A stretch of DNA of 64,000 nucleotides from Armigeres subalbatus (Eukaryota > Arthropoda > Insecta > Diptera > Culicidae), in assembly GCF_024139115.2 (NCBI RefSeq), contig NC_085141.1:399368042-399432041 (forward strand), in the 5' to 3' direction. A program made the position numbers and the translations under genes. Below the pieces are notes generated by a model. It did not search any database, was not told the origin of the DNA, and worked only from the letters and a program-made list of their open reading frames with translations. Below, in pieces: positions 34,372 through 48,000 of the stretch (position 1 is its first letter; the number at the start of each line of letters is the position of its first letter).

Positions 34372-34739
34372 ACGGTTAGATCAGACAACCCAAAATGGAG
34401 TTCAAACAACTCAAAATTAAGTTCATTTCACTTAATTTGGACCGTTGGTGGGGGAAGCCAATTTTGAGTTGGATGGCCCAACTCGGATTTGAGTAGTTTC
34501 CGTTTGATCCCGTGTGAAAAAGTACCTAAATACTAAGTTGTTTCCACCTAATGTTAAGTTCAAATAGGTTTAAACAACCTAAATTTGAGTTCAACCCCTT
34601 TAACCTAGCGTTGGCTTCCCCCATCGAACTGCTATCGTTAGGTGGTTTTCTTTCTCTGTTTTTGACATCAAAGGATGGAATGAAAGAGATGCCAGATCGA
34701 AAACAACTCAAAATTTGGGTTGTTTGATCTACCCGTGTA
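34369..34739. mobile_element. MITE inserted at the edge of the preceding MITE
   Basis: Element 34371-34737 (367 bp), ends CACGGTTAGATCAGACAACC and complement of CACGGGTAGATCAAACAACC, TA on both sides. Internal repeats of AACAACTCAAA and AAGTTCA. Confidence 0.75.
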
Positions 34740-35084
34740 AATAAATAAACGTTTTTGGAATGATGCCCCCATCCATCACAGCGCCTCTGCGCAGAACAAA
34801 ACTTTGACGTTTTGTTTCTTTTTTGTTTTCTTCTGCTTTTGACATTTTGTTGATTCGTGTCGCGATTCGATTGATTAGCGCTGCCCGAACCAAGCGGCAC
34901 TTTCATCGGAGTTGTTGAGTTGAAAAACGGAAAAAAGTGTTAAAATCTCGGAAATAGATAAATCCTGTTTAGTTTAACGAGTCTCATTTTGTAAGAAAAG
35001 TAAGTGTTAAGAATTTTGCTCTTATCACAAGTATTACATTGAAGTGAAATTTGTGAAAACTAGATCCCCTGCATCAGAAACAAA

Positions 35085-35760
35085 ATGCACACGGTTTTAA
35101 CCCGAGGGAACGCAATCTTGGCGTACTCGCTAAGCGTTTTGGCCTTCTTGACGTTCTGCTGTTTCGCATCTACGTTTTTCTATGACTACAGGACCAATGC
35201 CAAGATCAACACCGTCAAAGTTCTTGTGTAAGCAACGGCCGACTAATATCAAATCTGAAACAACCACGTAAGCGAATTTGTGTTGCTTTTTCCGTTTGCA
35301 GCAAAAACGTTCCGGACTTTAGCGCTTCCCGGGAGAAGAACGATCTGGGTTTCCTGACGTTCGATCTCAGCACCGACCTCAATGGTCTGTTCAACTGGAA
35401 CGTGAAGCAGCTTTTCCTGTACCTGACGGCCGAGTACCAGACCGAGCAGAATGAACTGAACCAGGTGGTCCTGTGGGACAAAATCATCCTACGGGGGGAG
35501 AATGCCAACCTAGACTTCAAGAACATGAACACCAAATACTACTTCTGGGACGATGGTAACGGCTTAAAGTGAGTAATCGAAAAAAAAACAAAACAGAAAT
35601 TGTAAAATAATTGACTCATTGCTGCTCCAGGGGACACCAGAACGTGACGTTGACCTTGTCGTGGAACATCGTTCCCAATGCTGGTTTGCTGCCGAGTGTG
35701 TTCGCCCACGGGCATTATTCGTTTAAATTCCCCGAATCTTACATGCCTTCGCCGGTCTAA
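35085..35760 (+). CDS. SPCS3: Signal peptidase complex subunit 3 (Spase22-23)
   Basis: Three exons, 35085-35227, 35302-35568 and 35631-35760, with GT/AG introns of 74 and 62 bases, give 179 residues, the usual family length. Residues 12-33 form one membrane segment ([23 protein letters not shown]); the rest is lumenal, with [24 protein letters not shown] and LWDKII matching SPCS3. It is the stabilising, non-catalytic subunit of the ER signal peptidase that trims signal peptides. The start is the first ATG after a 5' region free of upstream exons. A complete, probably active gene, tail-to-tail with TEX10. Confidence 0.93.
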
Positions 35761-36035
35761 TCGGCTATTAGGAGAAGACTTTTCTTTTAGTTAGTGTCCC
35801 TATCAATCGCGAAGCAGTTGCAATTGCAAAAAAAGTGAGAAGCTGTGGAACTCAGTCTGAATGTTTCGGAGTACGGATCCGGTCGTAAAGTTAAAAGTCA
35901 TAAATCAAGTAAGTATTTGGATGTAGGTGAGGTTCAAATAAGTGAAAAAAAAAGTTAAATTGTCAGACAAATATGAAATTTCGGACATTATTCGAAAGAA
36001 AATCCTGTTTGAAATAGTTTTGATAGGATTTAATT

Positions 36036-39000
36036 TTACAAATTAGCTAATCGTGTCTCGAGTGTGCTTTTAAAGTAAGCTTTAATGTCAGCGTCAATTT
36101 TCATCAAATTGATTCGTTCAGGTTGCAAAAGCTTCTCCAACGTGTCCCTTTTGCTAATCCAAAATAGCAAATTGATTAGCAAAACCAAGCCCTCGTTCTG
36201 GTACTCCTCGTTCAACATCTTAATAGCGCCAACATTAGCCACGATGTCCTCTACGTTCTCCTCCAAGCTGTGCAGAAAAATTGTGTTCTTCTGTTTGGCC
36301 AAGCAGAGTAATGCCTTCAGCACATTGAAATCTATAACTTTCTTCTTGAGCAAATTCGGAAGCATTCGTAACCAAAGCGTGAAGATTTCTTGCCTGTTGG
36401 AATGAAACATTTGTATTCGTGAATTATTTGGGACTAAACCAAATCAACTTACCCGTACTCTCTCCAGAGACGATCGTTTAGAACAATAATGTCGCAGAAA
36501 AGGATCAGAATTCGATTTCGCGTATCCTGAGGTAATTTCGCTTGTATGTAGACCTCTAGCAATGTTTTCAACAGTCCTCTTGTATTCTTATTTACCGAGG
36601 CGTGGTCCGTTTCAAGTAACATGTAACGCAAAACCTTAAGCAGAAGAGAGTTCACCTCTGGCGAACGGAATTTCCAGTTGTTGACGCACCTTTCCACATA
36701 GTTGACGACTTTGTCATAGTTCTTGCTATGGTCTGAACGGAAGTTCTCGTTCAAGCAGCAATACAAATAGCAAATGTTGAAGTTCTGCTGATAACACTTC
36801 TCGTCGACATTCCGTTCCTTTGGATCGTCTGGCATTTGAGCTGCGTTACGACCCTTCCCACCTGTTGATCCCGGACTCTGATAAAACGGGAAACCCTTCA
36901 AGATATGATTACAGAAATCTTCAGAGTATTGCTCCCGGAACCAGCGGGTCATATCGACGTTGTTCGTCTCCTGGCCGTAAATTACGATCAGCTCCCAAAG
37001 TTGGATAGCAATATCCAACAGAAGGCCCAAAGTGGTGGCCCCCTCATGAGACAGCACGTGTTCGATCGTTTCGCCACCAGCGGACGTGGGACGGACTTCG
37101 AGCCACGACTCGAACAGCAATGGCATCAACATTTGCACGTAGGTTTTCAGCTTGCGTCCTTCGTCGATCTGGTCGGACAGCGACAGTTTGCCTTCACCGA
37201 TGGACTTTCGGAACAGGCAGGTCAATTGACAGGGCTGGTACAGACGATGGCGAACCAGGGGGAAGTGCAGCTGTTCTCGGTAGTCGAAGACGTTGTTGAT
37301 GGGTTGAGCAATAGCCGATACGTGGATCGATTTAGTGGTAAAGCTTGAATGTAAAAAAAATGAGTTAGATTTCATTCTTTTCACAATTGTGTTGTTTGAA
37401 AATATGTCTCTCGGAAAATATTACTTATCAAACTTTTTATTGGAGGTTCTAAGAAGCCATGTCTGTGTGTAAAATGTATGTGTGTACGCAAAACATAAGA
37501 ACATTATCAAACTTTCATTACTACATTATTTCTTCTAATTCTAAACTGGTTTTCTTGCCACAGAACTCCTATTCAACATTTATTTTAGAAAAAGTTTGTT
37601 TTAAATCTTTATTTTTGAGGTGTTATGCCCTGGGTTGATTCAACTCAGTTCAAAACAATGGAAAAAAATCAGAATAATCCACCTAGCGGTGCCTTTCGCG
37701 TGTACATATTATAAAACAAGAAAACACATAAAGGTAACAAGAAAAGCTCAGAAGAGAGGTCAAAATTGCACTCTAGGGAGATAGATTCAGTAATTTCCAT
37801 CAATTCACATGTATTTGCGTTTATTTAAATGCGTTACCGCAGTTTTTTAAAAAAAAAAATCGAATTCGCAATCTTTTTCCATCCTTGGAAAAATGTGGAA
37901 AAAATAAATATTTTTCTAATAACTCCGGAACGCAATGTCCGATTGGGCCAACTTTCCATAGGCAAAAATAAGGAATGATTCCGCGTCGAATGCCATGGAT
38001 ATCGTAAATCGGATAATGCGAAGTGCCAAAAAGTGTGTCTCACATTTTTTGTACACATACAGACATCACCTCAATTCGTCGAGCTGAGTCGATTGGTATA
38101 TAACACTATGGGTCTCCGAGCCTTCTATTAAAAGTTATGTTCTGGAGCAATGCTATAGCCTTTACGTATACTTAGTATACGAGAAAGGCAAAAATAATGG
38201 AGTCTTGGGTACTGGAGTCGTATAGATCTTTGAAGTTCGTTGTCCGTCCATAGAGCGTGTCTTTTTATGGTCCGTGTTCGTTTGTTTCTGTCGTCGATCT
38301 GGAGTGATATTTTGTAAGGTGTCCGTAGTCGTCGCATTTGATTATCGTCGTCGTTTCGGGGAGATTTGATGCAGGGATTTTATAATTGATCAAAAAGTTT
38401 AGCGTCTTTAAGGAAGTTGATCATTAGGGTTTCTTTCATTCGGTCATTGCTCATAGAATCTCGGATGCCGCTAATCTGGTATTGAGCTCTGAGTGGTTCC
38501 AGCTGCGGGCATTCGCATATCATGTGCTCAACGCTTTTTTGCAGGTTGCAGGTTTCGCACATTTTCCAGAATGGGCCTATTGTCGATTTCTCTTTGTATC
38601 CAGTGTTTCGCATCTGCCCCAGGTACTGATCGCGTGAGGTAATGACTTGATCGGCCAAGATTTGCCAATACATCAGCTTCTTCGTTGCCATGGATGTCAG
38701 CATGGCCGGCAACCCACATAAAGGAGATGCCTGGACCCACGGGTATTTTGCCCGTTGGGATTCTAAGCCTAGCAAGACGTTTGCTGAGTCGGTGGCAATC
38801 AGGATTGATTGGTTACTTGGCTTTGATGAAAGTGCTGCTGCCTCTAGTGAGAAAACAGAGAACTGATCGGCTAGTCTTTTGTGGATTTGCATGTCAGGAC
38901 CGAATGAACAATAGCCATCTGAATATCGGATTTCGGTGGTTTGATGCTCAGTCCGTATCCGTTCTGAAAAAAAAAAAAACGCTTCAGCCTTCTTTTCCGG

Positions 39001-42000
39001 GGGTTTTTCCACCGGGGGAAGCGTGGAGTTGGCCACCGTGTTCAGGGCAAGGTTTTCTTGGTCAGCAAGGAAGCAAGCTTGCCCGTTACCCGTGGTGCGC
39101 TCTATATATCCAATCGCTTTGGAGCAGATTGCCAATGCCGCTTTATGCTTAAAAGGGGCAACGCCAGATTCTACACAGGCCGCAAGAGCCGGGGTGGAAC
39201 ATAGGAGACCGGATAATGTTCGACTGGCGTTATTATAGGTTGGAGACAGCTATCGCATCATCTCTTCAAAAGCCCTGCAGGTAATTTCGGTGCCATAGAT
39301 CAAGCGACTGGTAAAAATAGCGTCGACGACAGGCCTCCGTATTGCCCTATCACTGCGGGTATGTTTGTTGGTGATCAACCTCATCAAGGCAACTCGACTT
39401 ACTTAGGCCTCCTTGGCTCAAATTACCGTCATCCAGTCATTGACGAGAAAGACAGCCATGTGCTTGTACCACCCCGTAGTAATAAAACCACCCACCGAGG
39501 AGGAAAAGCAGTCTCCAGCTGGACGAGGGAAGTACTTTTGTTTCAAAACTACATCATCCAATAGCGAAGACATAATTATATCCGGTAGATGCTTCATTTG
39601 GTTGTATTTCGCTTCAAAAAAAACGAACAGTGGGTAATGTCTGTGACATAACCGCTAAGTGGACGTAGGACTTGACTTGACCATGCCTTTAAGATACATA
39701 ATATGTCCAAATTTCTCACATCAACTATTTTGGATAAATAATCGGCGTTGCATACCATTCCTTGGCAAAATCTTCTCATAAAAACCGACACAGAAATCAA
39801 ATCTACCTCGAACAAAAATCATCAAAAAAAATTCAGGAAGTATCTGTCCGGTCACGAAATATTAGCCTCGACAGTGGCAACCTTCCCACTAAAGGACTGC
39901 CTGAAATAAACCACAAGTTGGCTCAGTAGGGAATGTAGACTGTATCTCAGCCCTTCCACTGAAGGGCCTTCTAATCCGTGCGATAGCGACTGAAGGAGAA
40001 CATTATTTTTAACTCTTGGAGCCTTGAAAAAGGCTGTTTGCTTCGGCTAAGTGCAAAAAGTAAGAAAACGATATTTTCAAATAACCGCGAATTTCTAGTG
40101 ATGGTATAAAAAAGACTGAATGCTCTGCGAGCGAATGCACTTTGCTTCCCAGTTGGTGGGCCAATCAGCTAGTGTCTTGTATCCCGCTTCTTTGTCAGCC
40201 AAAGCGTCATCATCATCAACGCGTTCGAGAAGGGCTTCTTCTTTTTTACGCTTGTTGCTCGCTGCTGGCGTCTATTTCTTAACGGGACTTATCGCTTGAT
40301 ACAGGCCAATAAGCCGGGCAAGCGAGCTTAGAATTGCAGTTCAGGTGGGAAGTAGGGTGTTCTTTTCTGAGACAACATTGTTAGTAGTAGAAGGAAGGAC
40401 ATGTGATTTCGGGTGATAAGATTTAGAATTCATAACATGGGACGATCATTCAGTCACGTTCGCTTTGTGTGCGGTCAGTATCAAACAATGTTTTTCTACA
40501 TATTTTTTTATCAATGCCAAAAAATCCAACATTTTGATGAAAAATTGATTGATAGTTTATTAATGTTTGAGCTGTTATCGGTGGTTTTTTATCCAAATAA
40601 GATTATGTGAAAGATTTGAACATCTTATGAATCTTTAAAGGCATGGTCAAGTGAAGTCCTTCGTCCACTTCGCGGTTAAGTCAGAAAAATTATCCACTGT
40701 TAGTTTTAACGCTATTTATGAAAATCACGCATAAAATTTTATCTCTAGAATATTGGATTTGGCACTCAAGTATGTACAATTTCAGGGTTGTTACGACTAA
40801 GCGGATTTCGCGATTTTCGCGGATTTTGCGGTTTTCGCGGATTCGGCGCGGATTTTACTTAACGATTTTAGGACTTTGTGTGGATTTAGTTTTAGGAGTA
40901 TTTAAACAAATGAAATTCTATATCTAAGGACGTTTTTTTTGAAAATTAGTTTTATGTCTATCTAGATGGGCTTTATTCTCGTTAGCAAATGTTTTCGAGA
41001 ACAAAATTAACGTTTATAGTTATTTACTAACATCAATTTTCGGATATTAACAAACCCTGTTTGAATTCCATGGTTACACTCTTGAGCATTGATTAAACAA
41101 ATGTTATGAGGAGAGGGGCGCCACTTGTTGTCTTTTTAAACCATTCTGAAGCATGGCGCATTCAAAACATGTCTGTTGAAGGACATGAACACCCGTCATT
41201 TAAGTGCTTCCGCAGAAATTGTTTTTGATGTTGATTTAAAAAAAAAAATTGTTGAACATTTTTGAAAATGTTTTCCCGGAAGAGTTTTTGCAGAGATTCC
41301 CGAGAAATTCCCGCAAGAATTCACGTTGCGATTTCCTTCGAAGTTTATATAGCTATGATCACAAGAATTTCTGTGAAAAATCCTGAAAATTTAACAACAG
41401 ATTTTTCGGAAGTTTTTCAGCAGGAAGTCACCAACCAATTTCTGTTAGAATTTTCCAAGCGATTTTTGTAGGAATTAATTAGGGGTGTCCACATACAGTT
41501 CCCGAAAATTTCCTGCATGTTCTTTTTGAGGAATTCACAAAAATTTATGAAAAAATGAAATTCCGCATAAATTTCCGGGGAACCTTTTGCAAGAATGGAG
41601 AAATTTCCACAGATGTTCTCGGAGAAACACCCGCAGACAATTTTGGAGCGACTTCTTCAGAAATTCCAAGAAGGACCATCTAGATGAGTTGTTATATCAA
41701 CTGCTTTTTCCTTAAACTTATTTTCAATTTTGTACAAACATGTGTAACGTTGAAGTTAAAACATATACTTAAAATCAGTAATATTATAAAAACTTTGGAT
41801 TTGATTTTAGTCGGCGCAGATTTAGCGCGGAAAATATTTCAGGATCTCCGTAACAACCCTGCAATTTCTATCCCGAAGTGAATTGAAAGCTTCGATATTG
41901 ATCTCTATCATTGGCTCTCTGAAGAACCGTTTGTTTTTTAAACATACATGCTGCATCATGTGGCTTTTCTTCAGCCTGTCTCGGCTCATCACCGATGCCG

Positions 42001-45000
42001 GCCGGTCTCGGCTCGACTCTGCTGCTGCTGCTGCTGCCGGTATCTGCTCAGCATTGCTGCTTTGTCGGGTCTGTACGGTGGACTGCTGCTGTACTAGCTA
42101 GGTTTCGGCTGATGATGGTGGCTTCGATGACTTCATTCCCTGCTAAAAGGTGCAGGTTCAATCGATAATGCGGTTGCTTCGCTTGTCCCGGTCAGAATGA
42201 AAGGAAAAAATCGCATTGCGCTATTTTATGGCTTCTCGGCAGACCCAGCGGCTGCTCATTCGCTGGTGTTTGCACCAATCAGAACGTGGTAATGGAATGA
42301 TGCAAGAATTATGCGGTACCCATATTTATAGGTTCCCTTGATCTCAATGTTTTTCATTGAAAACAGTTTCATGGACATGAAAGGCATACTTGAAATCTGT
42401 CGACTGAGGGGCTTACCGCAGAAATTCGTCCACTGAGACGAACGCTATTAACGTTTAAAATCTTTCAACACAGCGTAACGCGGTCGATTTGAATATTTTG
42501 AAATGACACCCGGTATAGTGAATAGAGACGTAAGTCCTACGTCAAAACTGCCTCTTGCAACATGTTTTCCCAAGAGGGGAAATCGACGATTTACTCTCAT
42601 ATATAAGAGACCGTGAGCTGAACGCTTCGGGCTTTTACCGCTAATAGTGTTTGGTCGCTTCACCAGTACAAGGCTCGACGGCCCGGGTTTAGTGTAGTTT
42701 TTGGCATTGTGGCAGCGGCTGCGTTGTGGATCAAGCTCGAGAAGTCCTCTATGCGGAAGGATGGTCCATGTTCCAGTTCTTTGTTCAATTCCTCTCGAAA
42801 GTTTGTCCAGTTGGCTTCATTATACAGCCACCGAGGGCGACGACTGGTTTTCGGAGCGACTATATTTGCGAGCTCCAGCACTAATAGGTGTGTGTGATCG
42901 CTTCCCATGTGGTCACAGTCCACGGACAAGAGTAGATGGTAAGTGACAAGGGCCGAGCACAAACAGACATCGATTGCCGTATCGAATTGACCGCGGGAAA
43001 ATGTTGTAGAACCATCGTTCAGCACAGTTATATCACGTTCGCTGGCTAGGCTGATTATGGATCCTCTTGCATTGTTGCGTCGGCTGTCTGATGCTTGATG
43101 AGTCCATTGTCATCGTCGAGTACAAGCATTGGATGTGGTATTTAGGTTAGCGCCGCCCTAAGCTGGTTTTGTAGGTTGTTGATTTTTTCGTTTGAGAGAT
43201 ACCAAGAAACTACAGAAATTGATGAAGGCCACGACATTCGGACGGCGACAATTGGTAGGTTTGAGTTAATTTCAATTTGTGTGACAGCAAGTTCTGTATA
43301 TGTTCCGATAGCTACCGAGTGGTAAATATTGGTTCCGGTTTTCATATGCCAACGAAACTTCTGGCTGATCGTCGTACCCATGGTCGTTGGAGTGACCCTG
43401 TGATTTTTTTTTCAATGCGAGTACAGCTGGCTGCTACTTGTGTACCAGCATCTCCAGGTCTGGAAGGTTATGGAAGAATCCATTAATTTGCATTGGATGG
43501 CAAAAACAGTCTTGCCATTATCTACCGGATGGCGGAGAGTATCATCGTGCGTACACAGGTTGTCGGTAAACCCCGTCAGGGCTCCACCGAGCGCAGGTCC
43601 ACGTTGTTAGTCCACCACTGGCAGAGGTGAAGGAGCTACGGGTAGTGTGGATACTTTCCAGATCAAACAAAACTTTCGCAATGGCTTCTTCATTAGTATA
43701 CACCCAATCCGTTTCAATATGTAAACCTAATTTTCATGAGTGTTAGTTTGTCATTGCTTTCGATGGTCTTTCGTGTTTGCTATTCAACATCGCTTTGGAA
43801 GGGGTAATACGAAGAGCAGGGATTAATACGAGTGGTACAATTTTCAATAAGTCCGTCCAGCTATTTGGTTTCGCCGACGACATAGATATTATGGCACGTA
43901 ACTTTGAGAAGATGGAGGAAGCCTACATCAGACTGAAGAGGGAAGCTAAGCGGATCGGACTAGTCATCAACACGTCGAAGACGAAGTACATGATAGGAAG
44001 AGGTTCAAGAGAAGACAATGTGAGCCACCCACCGCGAGTTTGCATCGGTGGTGACGAAATCGAGGTGGTAGAAGAATTTGTGTACTTGGGCTCACTGGTG
44101 ACTGCCGAAAATGACACCAGCAGAGAAATTCGGAGACGCATAGTGGCTGGAAATCGTACGTACTTTGGACTCCGCAAGACGCTCCGATCGAATAGAGTTC
44201 GCCGCCGTACCAAACTGACAATCTACAAAACGCTAATTAGACCGGTAGTCCTCTACGGACACGAGACCTGGACGATGCTCGTGGAGGACCAACGCGCACT
44301 TGGAGTTTTCGAAAGGAAAGTGCTGCGTACCATCTATGGTGGGGTGCAGATAGCGGACGGTACGTGGAGGAGGCGAATGAACCATGAATTGCATCAGCTG
44401 TTGGGAGAACCATCCATCGTTCACACCGCTAAAATCGGACGACTGCGATGGGCCGGGCACGTAGCCAGAATGTCGGACAATAACCCGGTGAAAATGGTTC
44501 TCGACAACGATCCGACGGGCACAAGAAGGCGAGGTGCGCAGCGGGCAAGGTGGATCGATCAGGTGGAAGATGACTTGCGGACCCTCCGTAGACTGCGTGG
44601 TTGGCGACGTGTAGCCATGGACCGAGCCGAATGGAGAAGACTTTTATATACCGCACAGGCCACTTCGGCCTTAGTCTGATTAAATAATAATAATAATAGT
44701 TTGTCATTGCTCCTCCAAAATTATCTTGATTTAAGATCTAAGTAGGGGAACGGTTCGGCACTCCATCCCCCAGCTCATCAAAAACAAAGCAATGAAAATT
44801 AATTTGGTTTGTTTCTTATTTTTTTTTTTTCACCAGTGAGCACGCGTGTTAGCAAAACGAAGCGACGAGTGCTGTATTTCTTGGTTTTGCGATGAGATGA
44901 ATATATATATATGTTCAGTGAGATTGATAACGGAACAGTTCCCCTATATGCCAGATTCACAATGAATAAGAAGGTGGTGCTGTCGACAGCAGACCCGCCT

Positions 45001-48000
45001 CTTTCAAGAAAAGAAACATCGCCTGGAAGAAGCGTAGTGAGAGGAGATGGACCAGTTGTGCCCTTATTAGAAAACACGCATGTTCTATCAGAAGTTCAAA
45101 GCATCCCGCAAAAGCTGAGTGCCGCCAGCCGAGATTTGCAGGGATAAGGGCTGTCTTGGTACAGTGATCACCACGTCACTATCTAAGGCATACCTGGGTG
45201 GACGTTAGGCAGAATAACAGCGATTTCAACAATGTTTGTACTCTCATATAGGGACGTTCCGATACTTCCGATATATCGGAATATCGATATTTTTGTTTCG
45301 ATATCCGATATTTTTGTATCGATATTTTGCTTTCAATATATCGGTCATATCGATATTTTCGCTTTCGATATTGATATATTGAATCAGAACAAAGTAACAC
45401 AAAAATAACATACCATACCATACAATTGGTAATTTGTGTAAGAAAATGCTTCAAAATAGATCTGCAATGCCGTATTTTTACTGGTTTAGAGGATTTTTCT
45501 TGGTAGCGCGGATGGTATGAGGTGTGCACTGCCATCACAAATAGTTTTAGCAACTGACACTTTGCATTGACGCGCCGTTGTGCAACATCTGTCATGCCGC
45601 TGGTGCTTGAATCCTTATGCGAATTCAATTATATATTTGATGTGTTTCTATGATACCTAAATTAGATGAATCAACTTTTTGCCTAAATTAGATAAATCAA
45701 AGTTAGGAAGAGATTTGTGGAAATGGGACTTAAGAAGAATTGGAAAACATATGAAAATTTCCTTCAAAATAATGCCCCGTAGGAATTAAAGAGAATTTCT
45801 TTAAAATATTTCTAGGGGTTTCTGATGAAATTTTTTATTTTTTTATGGTGAAACTTTTTGCGTAAATTTTAAAGAATGCCCGGGAAAATCGAAGAAAATT
45901 TCCTGCCGTTAGTTTCTCGTGAAAATTTAGGAGAAACTATAGTTAGTTAACAATTTTTCAATGTATGTTCCCGTGAAAATTCTGGATTTTAAAAATTAAA
46001 AAAACTTCCGTGGAAATTCTGAAGAAAGAAAGAAAGAAAGAGAAGAGAACAACCCGATATAGAAAAATCGACAGTGGAATTTCGACAAATTTCTCGAAAC
46101 TTCAGTTGAATTGTTCGAGCTAACGGAAAATAGCGAGGTCTGTATCATGTCTAAAAAGCCGCCGCTACAGGTTAAATCTGGCGCTTCCATCGATTTTGCT
46201 TGTGATTGACGTTTGTGCACTACCACCATCTGGTTGCCGCTTGAACAAACACAATGGTTTTAGCATTGGGCGACAATGTTTCTGTGACGATGATTTTTAT
46301 TGCATTTTGTTCTAAGTGAGACGTCTGTTTCTTTGTAGTTTGAGGTTGGGGAAACGTCACTGGATTAAGTAAAAGAAAAAAATCATTTCTAATAATTATT
46401 GTAAGGAGGTTATAGAGTAATACGAAAGTAATTGAATTATTTTCAGCAAATTAATTGTAAATTTTTTTATTTTAGAAATATCATATGATTTTCCGATATA
46501 TCGATATTTTCATTCCAATATATCGATGATATCGATACTTTGATTCGATTATCGTATCGAATCAAATATCGATATTTTGAAGTATCGGAACGTCCCTACT
46601 CTCATACCGCCCTCTGCTACACTGAGGATACTGGCCGTAAGATTTTCATACGACCAAACTTATGAGAATGTTTCATACGAATTAAACTATGAAAATCGTG
46701 GGATCCTTTTTCGATCAATTCTAACTTTTTATTGGGTATCCAACAAAACAGTTTCTCGAAGCGTCGATGGGCGTGTGGTGTGAACGCACGCCTCCTAATC
46801 ACGATGTCCATGGTTCGAACCCGGGTTACACTTTTTTTTAACAAACTGAAAATATTTCATGAGATTGTCGTATGAAATGCATTCCATAAGAGAATCGTAT
46901 GAAAATCAATACATTTTCTTGTGATGAAATTTCAAAAGAGAAACGTATGATGTTCTTACGACCAGTATCCTCAGTGTAATCTTCAGTTTCTATTCATTTC
47001 ACACTTGCCGCTCGCTTGCGGTGTCAATCGAATCTGTATCTTTTTCATTACTTTCATCTACTTTCTTTCGCTTTGAGTAGTATAATTATCACCGAAAAAA
47101 GCCAATAAATTAATTTCGATAAAGTCATGCGGTAATAAAAACTATCCTAATTACCTATTCTATATTGCATACATAAAAATGAATTTCTGTCTGTCTGAAC
47201 ATTATAGACTCCGAAACTACTGAACCAATCAGCGTGAAAATTTGTATGCAGAGGTTTTTGGGGCTGGGGAAGGTTCTTTAGATGGCTGGGGACCCCTCCC
47301 TCTTTTGAAAAGGGGGGCTCCCATACAAATGAAACAGAAATTTCTGCATAACTCAAGAACTACGCACAGAATAAATAAATTTTAGGTGAAACAAAGTTCG
47401 TCGAAGAAGTATACAATAATTGCAAGTTGTGTATAAGGTTGTCAGGTTGCCGACTCAAATACGATAAGTGTATCTATCAGTAAAACAAACGGCAGAGGAG
47501 ATAGCTGCGGCGAAGAAAGAAAGTGCTCGTAGAAGTAAAAATGCGTTTTCTAAAAATAGCAGCAATCCACGACTCAGAGGAAAGGCTATTATCGCCATAA
47601 CTGATGGAAAGAGCTGCGCGGATGTCCCGAAAGCCATAAGAGGAGAGAAAACACTCTCTGGTCTAGGAAAAAAAACACGTCAACTGCATCCGTATGACGC
47701 AGAAGAGCGAGATGATTTATGTCCTGAGGCGAGATGCTGCACAGAAGAGCTCTGTGTACAAAAAATTTACTGAATACTTGGGGGGTGATTGGATATATGT
47801 CAGAGTCCTATGCCCAGAGTCAGTCATCCAATGGAAGGGCTTGGATGGAATTACTGAAGCTGGTGACCTACTCATTACATTAAAAGATCAGTGTGGAGTA
47901 GAGATCCAGACCACCGCGATATAAATGTGAGGGGTCCTTCCATCAAAAGGACTAGAAAGAGGAAAAGGAGGAGATGAATAAACTGATACGGTTAATCAAG

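Noticed and set aside
36905..37348. 147-codon plus ORF
   Set aside because: Antisense of TEX10 exon 3.
44911..45147. 78-codon ORF in the TEX10 intron as a gene or viral fragment
   Set aside because: No recognisable domain, no splice or start context, no second copy.
46755..46830. Functional tRNA gene
   Set aside because: Acceptor stem does not close and it lies within a TIR element; recorded as tRNA-like only.
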